This document shows, in pieces, positions 54,437 to 64,000 of a stretch of 64,000 nucleotides of DNA. Positions within the stretch are counted from its first letter, which is position 1. Every line of letters begins with the position of its first letter. The position numbers were made by a program, and so were the translations under genes. Source of the DNA: Diplolepis rosae (taxonomy: Eukaryota > Arthropoda > Insecta > Hymenoptera > Diplolepididae); NCBI GenBank assembly GCA_030998225.1, contig JAPYXD010000555.1:310001-374000 (forward strand), written 5' to 3'. The notes below the pieces were generated by a model that worked only from the letters and a program-made list of their open reading frames with translations, did not search any database and was not told the DNA's origin.

Positions 54437-54841
54437 TTCTTCTTATTTGGAAAACTTAGAATTTTTCCTGAAGAAGCTTCCCTTGAACTTAATTGCACCG
54501 GCACAAAAAACGGGAACACATTCACGTTGTTTTAAGAAAGTTCCGAACATCACCGTTCATCCTTTGTTTTCTACTCGCGTACGTGTTGGTGTTCAGACTT
54601 ACAGTGTGACGTCACTGTATGACGTCGGTTGCCGTTCATTCGTAATCGCGCGGAGTGACGTAGGAAAACAGAGATCATAGTGATCATACAAGATACAGAG
54701 ATACAGTTGCCGGCCGCCTAATGCGACTTGTGACCTGTTAACCAAGGTATTACAAGTCGCTGAGCGAAATTTGAATCTGGTTAAAGTTTTTTATTCTAAA
54801 ATTGTTGAATTTGTCTTCAATAACTATTATCAGTACACGAG
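54437..54841. promoter_or_regulatory. shared divergent promoter region and 5' untranslated exon of the transposase
   Basis: Lies between the start of the BEN gene and the rightward transcript. GC-richer than its surroundings, with TGACGTCA at 54607-54614, TGACGTCG near 54620 and another GTGACGT near 54656. A likely untranslated first exon ends ACGAG|GTAAGT at 54841. Confidence 0.5.
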
Positions 54842-55834
54842 GTAAGTACTAATATTTTACTTCTATGCATGTTTCTAGGTATTCATATGTGTAACCATAA
54901 TTGTGCTTCAAAATGGGTATAACCTCCAAATCGAATAGTTTCAGTTTAAGCATAAAATGCGAACATTGTAAGTTTTTTCGGTAGCCATTGATATTCCTTT
55001 CATTTCAATAAAGAACGAGGACAGCGAATTTTGAGTTTACAGGTTTTCCATTACTATCGTGTTGCCTTAATATTTCACCGGCAAATTTTGTGCCGGTGAT
55101 CTATCCTCGGTCTTTTAGAAATAGAAAATGTTTGAATGGATTATTTCATGATTGAAATAAAAACATTGAATTCAACATTCTTCAAAGTTAGAAATGTATG
55201 CGTTTGATCTAATAAATAAGTGCAGTTTTAACTGGTGTGAATTTTCAAAAGGCGCCTACGGCTCGTGTTGCAAACTTCACACTCGTACAGAACTGCCTAC
55301 TTTCCGCACTTGTTCACCTAGAAGTGTTTTCTTCCATTTGCTTTTATAGCAGATAAATCGTGTGAAGTTTATACTTCTATATGTATTCATAGATTATGTT
55401 TAATAGAGAATAGTATTTTCGGAAGCCAGATAGATTTTTAATGTACATTACATTTAACTCAATTATCAGCTCTATATCTCGAGAGGAAGGTGTTATTTCA
55501 TTTTTAAATTGCAAATTATACTATTATTCAACGTCACAATTGACTCTACGTTTCAATTTCAATTGAATCTAAAAAACTTTCTTTACCTAAAGTCGTTTTT
55601 AGTGCATCAATTTAATACTTTGGCCAAAAGTTTTTTTCTCTCGTTTAATTGTCAAATACATTGTAGAAAACGTTTTTTGCCGCTTCCGGGAAATCATGAA
55701 ATTGTGGATTGGCTACTTTTGCAGTAGCATCCTTCATATAAGGAACTTTTAGAAAATAAAAGATATAAATTTATAGCAACTTTTGCTCCTCATTATATTG
55801 TCATTTACTTTTAAATATCATATTTTGCAGAATC

Positions 55835-58800
55835 ATGGAAACTTCTAGATCTGAAGGATACAAAAGGTATTTGGAGCCAGAATGTAAAGAACCAATTCCG
55901 CCATCCTCTTGGTTCCGGTATAAAAAGTTGTGTAAACAGCAGGTATGTGAGTGAGTGAGAAATAATAAAATTCTATCTTGGATGTCAATGAAATGAAAGT
56001 TCTTACTGATACCACGATTAAAACGGATGAAAATTTTAAGAAAAACAGAATAATTGTTAACGTTTTTCATTGTATGCAAATTTTTATTCAATCCGGCTGG
56101 GATATCAGGACAGGCGCTCCTTCCCTACTTTTCATTGTAAGAGGTAAATAATCAATGAAGAGAAATTAAAATATTTCTATTTTCCCTGTTTCAAAAATAA
56201 TTTATTTCTTTCACTGAAAAATGATAAAGGAGCACCTGTCTTGCAATATTAGCCTCCTTTCTAAGATTCAAAAAATTCATATTTGTGCATTTTCATCACT
56301 AAACAAGTTAAAACTGGAATGAGATGTACTTATAAATTTTAACCCCCTCAACGCATGCTTTTTATAACATGCTGCATATTGATATACACATTTTTGCTTG
56401 TCGTGCATAAATATTTAAAGAAAAATCGAAAAACACCCCTTCAAGAAAGCATTTTACAATATTTAATACTAATTACAGAAAATAGCAGACGCCTCTCCGA
56501 ATTCATGTGATATGAATGAAGAAAATGCTGTTGACGTCTTTCATAAAGCTGAAGGTGAAGATGTTACTTTGGAAAATGATGGTGGCGATATGTACAGAAA
56601 CTTCTTGGCTCCTGATATGGAAGAAAATAATTTTCGAGAAGAATTTCAGGTAAAAAAAATGTATACATTGGCGTGGTAAATAATTTCTTTGGATTACAAC
56701 TCCAGAATACCTTCCGACCAATTTGTTAATTCTCGTTAATTAATAATTTTTGCATGCATTGAAAATTTAACGAAATGAGTAAATATATTTAACATAAAAT
56801 ATAAAAGTAGAATCTATTAATTTAATAATTAGTATGTGGTACAAAATGTACTCGCCAGGAGTTCAAGTGTCAATTCAGTATAATTAATATATTGATATAT
56901 ATAATAATGAACACGACTTATATCGACCCTTGGTATTAATATTACATATTGATATATATATTTTACTATAAAAATAAAAAAATGTGTTTCGGTATTTCAT
57001 AAATTATTCTATTAACGATGACTAGTAATGTTCATATCAATTTACAAAGTATTTGTGTTTTGAATAGTTAATAAATTAATCAAAGTATCTTCGAATATTT
57101 TAACGTACATAAAAAAAATTTATAACCTAATGAAGAAGATCAAAATTTCTCATAATTAAAAAATTGTATATATGTAACGTTTTTTGAAATCAGAAAAATT
57201 AATTAAACATTTTTAATTTGTTTACACTTTACTTTTTTTAAATTTCACGAGTATTGTAAGTTTGGAGCTTCACTTTTAATTTTGATGTTTTATAATTTAT
57301 TATTTAAGGTTCTTCCGACGGAGGAGAGCTCACTTGAAATCTCCAAACAGGGTATGCAGACTGTCATTGAATCACTAGTGATCGATCTAGATGATATTGA
57401 GAATTCTACAGAAAAATGTGTTCAGGTAATACACTAATTTGTAACTATAATAAGTCTATTTTGCAAATAAATAGAACTATTCACAGATTTTAAAACATTC
57501 AAAGAATTGATATAGAATTTCAAAGTCTACATATACATTTTCAACACTAATACATTAACTTATTTTAGTATCAAGAGGAAGATGACTGTTTTTTTGACGC
57601 CGTGGATGATGAAGAAATACTCAGAAGCGACATTGCAATGGAACCTGAGAATGTGGAAGTTACTCCGGAGAATTGTTATTCTTCCCTTGAAGACATGGTC
57701 AACAGCGATGGTTTTAGCAGCCCAATTAATAAAATGATAAATAGAAGTGTAGGCGAAGTCATAATTATGATTATAAAATATGCACTTGTTCATGCGTTAT
57801 CTCTAACACAAATTTACGAATTGTTCAATTTGATCAATTGCATTTTCGATGAAGCTGTGTTACCAACAACTAAATATTTAATCGACAAATTATTTTGCCC
57901 TCGAAGTTGCGTACATCTGCATGCAATTTGTACCGAATGCGGCGCATACATAGGTCAATTTCAGCGAAAGGATCAGTTTGTGAACTGTCCACTTTGTAAA
58001 GCAAAAATCAATGTCAAAAATAACGCATATAAAGATTTCTTTGTTATGCTTGACATTTCTAATCCAATTTCAAAGTTAATAGAGTCCAACAGCGAATATT
58101 ATAAGTACGTCACAAATGACAGAGTACACGTTAAGGGTACGATTCGCGATATTTATGATGGAAAAAGATATCGTCAATTTGTAACAGAACTAAGTGAAGA
58201 AGACAGAAACCGGTATGCAACTGTAACTTTCAACACTGACGGCGCACCATTATTTACAAGTTCAACATTGTCCATTTGGCCTATATTTTTAATGTTGAAT
58301 GAATTGCCGTACGAGGTCAGAACAAAAGAGTTAATATTAGTAGGACTGTGGTTTGGAAAAAATAAACCAAACATGAATACATTTCTTGGGCCATTCATTA
58401 AAACTATGAACACTCTTTCAACAAAAGGAGTTGCATGCACTATAGATGGTTTCCAAATTTTTATTAAGATTTTCGCCTTAATATGCTGTGTCGATTCGGT
58501 TGCTCGGGCACCGGTTCAAGGGTTCACCCAATTTAATGGTTCTTATGGATGCAATCAGTGTCTTCACCCTGGTGAGTCTGTTCTCACTAATGAGAATAAT
58601 CCGCGTAGTGGGAACATTAAGTATCCACTGCTGAAAACAGTGCCGAAAGAGAGAAATGCTCGAGATACCATAGAACATATGATAAAAGCATCTTCTAGTA
58701 AGAAACCTTTTCTGGGAGTAAAAAGTCCGTCTCATTTAATAAATTTAATGCATTTTAATATTATTTTTGGTTGTGTTCCGGAAAGCATGCATTGTGTCAC

Positions 58801-59869
58801 TGGAATAGCAAAACAGTTTGCAACAATTTGGTTTGGTAAAAAGCAAAAAGCTGGATTATTTGCCAAACAAAAAGTACTTGAAATTGATGCACTTTTAAAC
58901 AATATAAAGGCACCTCATCAGATAGTCAGATTAACTCGGCCTCTTTCTGATAAAGAATTTTGGAAAGCAAGAGAATGGGAGAATTGGATTTTATTTTACA
59001 GCCTTCCATTGCTTCAAAATTTGTTACAACCTGGATTGTTGATGCATTGGGCTTTATTTGTTGAAGCATTATACATACTATTAAAAGGAAATATTCAAAC
59101 TTGGGAAGTTGATCTAGCTGACCGATTATTACATGAATTCGTTGGACGTACTGAACTACTGTATTCTAAAGTAGCCATGACATTTAATGTGCATTTGCTT
59201 CTGCATATGGCCAGAAGCGTGTATGATTGGGGACCTCTGTGGAGTCACAATACATTTGCTTTCGAATCTGGGAATGGAGATTTACTAAAAGTTGTTCACG
59301 CTGCAAAGGGTATTCATAGTCAAATATGTCGATCCATTAGTTTGAGGTATAGCATGTTAGTTTTAAAGGAGCGTGTGCATGTTTCTTCAAGTGTAAAACG
59401 ATTTCTCATTGAAACTGGCACGACTATGGTTGCAAAAACTTTCAAAATATCTGAAAATAGATACTTTGATCCAATATCAAATGTGAATCAGTTCTGGGTA
59501 GATAAATTGAAACTCTCATGTGAAAAAGCAATTTCATACAAAAAATTGGTCAAAAATAGATGCTTGTATACATCGTCAATAAAAAATAACAAACGCTCCG
59601 ACAATACGTTTGCTCAACTAAGTGATGGTACATATGTTAAACTTAATTATTTCATTATCGACTCAGATAGTAAGAAAGAATGTACAATAGTTCAACGAGT
59701 TTTCACAAATGACTTTATTCAACAAAAATGCAATATGCTGCAAAAAATTGTATCCATAGATACGGACGAGTCATCTGTATTGACTAATGCAATTTTTAAG
59801 GTATGTGTACATATGAATTTGAGTGGGAATGAATATTTGTGTGCTGTTCCAAATTTGTATTTTTATTGA
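55835..59869 (+). CDS. TNP2-type (CACTA/EnSpm) transposase, 4 coding exons, about 898 aa
   Basis: Model: 55835-55942, 56479-56649, 57309-57425, 57569-59869, all GT/AG and phase 0. The last exon (766 aa) carries the core. CVHLHAICTECGAY and NCPLCKAKI form a CX2C...CX2C zinc site. VTFNTDGAPLFTSS then SIWPIFLMLNELP follow, and then LVGLWFGKNKPNMNTFLGP. This TDG--lf-SS/WPi---NELP pattern is the animal version of Transposase_21 (TNP2). GCNQCLHPGE and SMHCVTGIAKQF follow, the latter near the PD-MH motif typical of the family. No stops within the exons. The 5' untranslated exon is at about 54700-54841. A possible extra donor at 59799 (AAG|GTATGT) could give a different C-terminus. The poly(A) signal lies in the TIR. 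Confidence 0.88.
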
Positions 59870-59928
59870 AGAATCATCTTCTGAATGTATTGGCCACGGC
59901 CGAATATTTAATGAAAAAGTTATCCCTG

Positions 59929-60429
59929 AGTGTTTAATTTTTCCTATAGAAATCATTTTCTATACAGTAAATGTTTGTACCTGAAGTTTTGAAATAAATT
60001 TTATTCTCTGATAAGAAATAGTACTTTTTGCTATCCTTTACTTTCTATTTTTACTATCTTTCATATTTCACTATTTACCTGTGAAAGAATTCAAACTGCT
60101 GGATAGCCGTGCAGCTGTATAGGTCGTTATAAAAACGTTTGAAAAACGTCTTCTTTGCCAAATTTTAACATTCAATTACAGAGTTAATTATTTAATTATT
60201 TAATAAATATTTATTTGAAAAATTATCAAATCGTATATGACGTCGTATGCGACGTCGTAAACGACATCGTATGCGACGTCGTAAATGACGTCGTATACTA
60301 TCCCAAATTACGATGTCGTATACGACGTCATTTACGACGTCGTATACGATGTCGTTTACGACGTCATATACGACGTCGATTACGATGTCGTTTACGATGT
60401 CGTATACGACGTCGTATTTTACAATAGGG
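59929..60429. repeat. right TIR of the CACTA-type element
   Basis: Inverted copy of 49483-49983 with the same 12-bp palindromic array (about 60228-60420) and AATAAA at 59993-59998 for the transposase transcript. Confidence 0.9.
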
Positions 60430-60431
60430 CA

Positions 60432-61017
60432 AGTCTGTTTCGACTTCTTGTTCCCCTCGAGTCAAAGCCGAGACTAAGCCGAGACGAATCCGAGGCGCGA
60501 TCAGTGCTGCGAGCATTGTCGCGAGTCTCGTAATATCCCGAATTGTGTGCACTTGCACGTATTCTATTTTATGTGACTTCGGTGTGGATACGAGTTTTTA
60601 TGCGTACACTCGAATCTAATCTAGTATTGTAGTTGTTTGCGGCGCTAGTCATTACACTTAATATTTCGCGACTAGTCCCGGCCATTTTGATTTTATCGAT
60701 CTTGTGTAGTAGAAGCGTGTTGTAATAGAGTATGCGCAGTTCAAATGTACAAGGCTTTGTCAGTAGGGTGCTAACGTTGTACGAAGAAGATTGTGCTCCG
60801 TTGCATGGCTATAGGCGCATGCGAAGTTCAATTTTTACATTTCATTCCCCTGCAGCGTAATATCCTACATTGCGCTACTGTTAACTGTAGCGAAAAAAAC
60901 GAGTTTGCGCGCCGGTGGCGACTAGTCCCGGCCATTTTGATTTTATCGATCTTGTGTAGTAGTTGCGGATTTTAATAGACACATGCGCAGTTCAAATATA
61001 CAAGGCTTTGTCAGTAG
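60432..61017 (-). repeat. interspersed repeat R1, copy c (inverted), with a partial duplication
   Basis: Inverted relative of copies a and b: CCGAATTGTGTGCA, CTATTTTATGTGACTTC, GGCCATTTTGATTTT and AATGTACAAGGCTTTGTCAGTAGGGTGCTAACG. The CGACTAGTCCCGGCCATTTTG to GTCAGTAG part occurs twice (60669-60766 and 60919-61017). The second copy is split by the hAT-like element and continues at 63006. Confidence 0.6.
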
Positions 61018-61801
61018 CAGCCCCCTGCATCTTAGCCAGAATGCCCGTAATCCGCGAAACGAAACTGTCACAAGAATTGACCGTGGCCGCTAGGGGCGCT
61101 GATTGTTCATGAGGCCTGAATTCATTTTAATGCATGGGAAAAATGCATAAAAATTAAATTTTTGGGGATAAAAACTACTTGATCATATTTTTTTTACAAC
61201 ACATTAAACTAGAAAGTTTTAAATATTATTTAAAGCAATTTTTACTGATATAAAGGGTAATATGCTTGAAATTTGGGCAAAAATTGTCTTTGTAATTCTG
61301 GCTGGAAATTGAAATCAAAGTTCTGTTATCTTCGTTTTAACATTAATATTTACATTGAGATTATTAAATAAAAATACAATATTTATTTATATTATCAATA
61401 TTACTGATATTATATCAGTCTTACATATTATAATAGAAAAATTGGCTATTGAAATTCCATCAAATTGAATTATAATACGGGTATTAATTATATCATTTTG
61501 ATTTTGTTAGAAAAATTAGATTTTATTATAGGACATTTTGTATTTTATATTTTAAAACTTCTCAGTAATTGAAAAAATTACATTTTTATGAACAAAACCT
61601 TCACATAAGGAATGAACGTACATTTGAAAAAGTAACAAATATAAAGAATTTATAAAATTCCTTTGTAAGTATTTGAAAACACTAAGAACAAAGATGTTTG
61701 TAATAAATAATAATCAACATAATATACTATATTTCATAATAATATAATGGATATTTAGATCTCATATGCACATAATTTATTATGTGTATTTTATCTATAA
61801 T

Positions 61802-62603
61802 TAGGGATGGGCGATCTCGATTCGATTCTACGGAGATTGATCTTTTTTACTCGATTAATCGGTTGGATTTATATTTTTTCTCGATCTTTACGAACGATTC
61901 TCCTTTCTTTTTTTCCTGTTTCCTATTTCTATGAACTGTTCCTATGAACTGTTTTTTAGTTTAAAAGTGAGAACAAGGGTCGACTACGAGAACATCCTTA
62001 ATGTGATATGCAAAGTATATTAATATTATAAACTTTATAATAATACTTCATATTTATGCCAGAAATTTTATCATAAATAATACTTTAAGTGATATGCAAA
62101 GTTCAAAGTATATTAATATTATAAACTTTATAGTAATACTTCATATTTATGCCAGAAATTTTATCATAAATAATACTTTAAGTGATATGCAAAGTTCAAA
62201 GTATATTAATATTATAAACTTTATAGTAATACTTCATATTTATGTCAGAAACTTTATCACTAATAATACGCATTGCTTTAGAAATTGTGCAATTTAAAAA
62301 AATAAAAAACGTTCCTGATTCGCAAATATAGTGTGTTTTTTAAGCCTAATTTCCTTTTTTATTGATATAAACACTTTTTTATTTTGATAATTTAAATTCA
62401 CATAATATGCAAGTAACAATTATATCTCCAATTGCTATAAAACATTTTAAAAAAAGGTTATTTTACAGAAATTTATCATTTTCAGAAAAAAGTATCGATT
62501 TTTGAACATCGATTCAAAATTCGATCTTTTTAATCGATTAATCGATCAAATTGAATCAATAATTTCAGAATCAATTCTTTTTTTTGAAGATCGTCCATCC
62601 CTA
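61802..62603. mobile_element. nested non-autonomous element with TAGGGATGG ends and 8-bp duplication
   Basis: TIRs TAGGGATGGGCGATC and GATCGTCCATCCCTA, flanked by TCTATAAT at 61794-61801 and 62604-62611. Subterminal ATCGATTAATCG motifs at both ends. Contains the tandem array below. Confidence 0.82.
62001..62270. repeat. three tandem copies of a unit of about 95 bp
   Basis: Unit GATATGCAAAG(TTCAAAG)TATATTAATATTATAAAC ... ATAATACTTTAAGT. The first copy lacks a 7-bp TTCAAAG. Copies are nearly identical, so the array is recent. Confidence 0.85.
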
Positions 62604-63079
62604 TCTATAATACCTTAAGTTCAGTCAGTCAGCTTTGTTGATTTTTTTATTCAAAGCGTTTTAAATTTAGTATAGATTAAATTTTAATAAATTAAAGGCG
62701 CTCATGATAAATAAACTACAAAACAATGTACTTTTTCAGAGCATTACGTGTAGCCTGTTTTGCAACCTACAGCAACAAATTTCCGCATTTTCACTTAAAT
62801 TTTTATATCACCGACTGTTAAAACCATTCCAATTTACCTAAAAAGCACACAAAAGCACTTCAGACACCAATTTTTCACAAAAAACGTTAAATTTCAATGT
62901 TCTATAATGCTAATCTGTATAAGGTCGGCCTCATGAACAGCCAGCGCCACGGTGGCCAACGGTCAACATCTGTGACATTTTCAACTCCAGAGATTCCGGG
63001 GGCTGGTCAGTAGGGTGCTAACGCTGCACGAAGAAGAAGAAGAAGAAGAATAAGATGAAGATTGTGCTGTATAAAAAAA

Positions 63080-63200
63080 AGGTTGTAAAGGACATCGTAA
63101 ACGATATCGGATATGGTCCTAAAATCCAACGTCGTTTACGATATCGCTTACGATAATGTTTCCAATGTCATTTCCGATATTGTTTCCAAAGTCGGAATAT
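63080..63200. repeat. degenerate array related to the CACTA subterminal repeats
   Basis: GACATCGTAAACGATATCG and ACGTCGTTTACGATATCGCTTACGAT, similar to the units in the TIRs at 49.5 and 60.3 kb but decayed. Probably the remnant of another family member's end. Confidence 0.5.
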
Positions 63201-63500
63201 TTAAAAGGGCTCCGCTTGGCATTTTTGCTGACAGATTTTTCCTTGATCTGCGTTCATCAACGGTTCATACTTTTACTTTCTCGGTTTTTGATCCTCGTCG
63301 CCTGCCTGGTGGTGCCCTCTATACTTATTCATACATTACAGATTCAAACGTTACTGTTTCTAAAAGTGTAATACGACTATAAAAATAAATTTTATTTTTT
63401 GTATAATTTACTCAATTATTAATTATTATAAATTAAAGAAAATAAATTATTAATTATATTATTATGTATTTTATATTTCTACTTTCAGCAAATTTTGTTA
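63201..63500. other. no supported feature
   Basis: AT-rich DNA; the short open frames here show no recognisable protein features. Confidence 0.4.
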
Positions 63501-63772
63501 CTCTCTAAATTTGAACCAGTCAAAATCTACTGATTGTCAGTGAAATTTGACTGATTCCAATAGCTAAAAAGAGGTTACGGTGAATCAGTCAAATTTCACT
63601 GATTATTTCAGTGAAAATTGACTGATTTGACAGTGAAAAATATTTTTGTCACTGATGAATCAGTGAAAATTAACTGATTTAACAGTGAAAAATATTTTTT
63701 CACTGATGAATCAGTGAAAAGGCGAATCACTGATTTAATCAGTGAAAATTTGACTGATTCGGATTTAGAGAG
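63501..63772. mobile_element. MITE, CTCTCTAAA family, copy 3 (272 bp)
   Basis: Ends CTCTCTAAATTTGAACCAGTC and GACTGATTCGGATTTAGAGAG with TA on both sides (63499-63500, 63773-63774). Interior of ACTGATT/AATCAGT repeats as in copy 1. Downstream to 64000 is AT-rich with no feature. Confidence 0.85.
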
Positions 63773-64000
63773 TAAATATGTATATTATTTTCGAATAGTT
63801 TTTTTTATTTAAATATTTTTAGAAGAATATCAAGGGGGCTGGAATGAAAATAATTCTACGTTTGAAATGTACTCAAATGTAATTGAGTATATCAATTACA
63901 AATAAAAATTCTTTATTTTCATTATTTGTAATTTGTATTTGATATATTTAAAAATCCAATTCTTTATCACAAGAATATTACATATTTTGCGAATATAACA

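Larger units (their letters stand above)
49483..60429. mobile_element. CACTA/EnSpm-type autonomous-looking DNA transposon (10.9 kb)
   Basis: Termini CCCTATTGTAAAATACGAC and its inverse GTCGTATTTTACAATAGGG, 501-bp TIRs, and CA at 49481-49482 and 60430-60431 as a possible 2-bp duplication. It carries a TNP2-type transposase gene on the plus strand and a BEN-domain gene on the minus strand, both with consistent splice phases and no lesions seen. CCCTA ends and subterminal repeat arrays fit the CACTA superfamily. Confidence 0.88.
61018..63005. mobile_element. hAT-like non-autonomous element, 8-bp target duplication (1,988 bp)
   Basis: Ends CAGCCCCC and GGGGGCTG with further inverted similarity (TTGACCGTGGCC...CTGTTCATGAGGCC). 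GTCAGTAG flanks both sides (61010-61017 and 63006-63013). The uninterrupted site is at 60759-60775. No transposase frame; it contains another element. Confidence 0.82.

Overview
This is an AT-rich, intron-bearing, transposon-dense piece of an animal nuclear genome, almost certainly an insect; the order cannot be fixed from the sequence. Evidence: two spliced host genes (an oxysterol-binding-protein relative and a CFAP20/Bug22 relative), mariner, piggyBac, hAT-like, copia, gypsy and CACTA elements, and many MITEs that have inserted into one another.

Layout. 1-4380: 5' end of a copia element on the minus strand (LTR, PBS and an unbroken Gag-Pol frame running off the window), inserted antisense just upstream of the penultimate exon of an ORP1/ORP2-class gene. 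4666-13392: the last two exons of that gene, separated by an 8.4-kb intron holding a 3.2-kb fold-back element with a near-perfect long inverted repeat and several MITEs. 13393-17964: intergenic, with a hAT-like element that has an 8-bp target duplication. 17965-41480: three exons of a divergent CFAP20 (Bug22) gene whose second intron is 22.9 kb long and holds a 17.2-kb LTR element. 41500-49480: a pile of mariner, MITE, piggyBac and gypsy relics. 49483-60429: a 10.9-kb CACTA-type DNA transposon with 501-bp TIRs and two divergent, apparently intact genes. 60430-64000: hAT-like non-autonomous elements, one nested in another, and a MITE.

The main discovery candidate is the LTR element at 21259-38458. 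It has a Ty3/gypsy (errantivirus-like) gag-pol, a tRNA-Gly primer site and a 4-bp TATA target duplication. Downstream of pol it carries an unusually large accessory block: a CARD-like death-fold protein, a chuvirus-type glycoprotein, three dsRNA-binding-domain/zinc-knuckle units, a second envelope that looks like the baculovirus F/errantivirus type, and two small Cys-rich proteins. Eight of these reading frames have a pyrimidine-tract/AG splice acceptor within 30 nt upstream of the ATG, and a strong GTAAGT donor lies in U5. The layout suggests a complex, multiply spliced insect endogenous retrovirus with two fusogens and possible anti-RNAi and anti-apoptosis proteins. gag and pol are broken by a few point lesions, while most accessory frames are open.

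The second highlight is the CACTA element. A TNP2-type transposase (about 898 aa, four exons) runs rightward and a BEN-domain protein (469 aa, seven exons, all phases consistent) runs leftward from a shared central promoter region. Both end in the TIRs, which carry arrays of 12-bp palindromic units that the BEN protein might bind, by analogy with TNPA of plant En/Spm.
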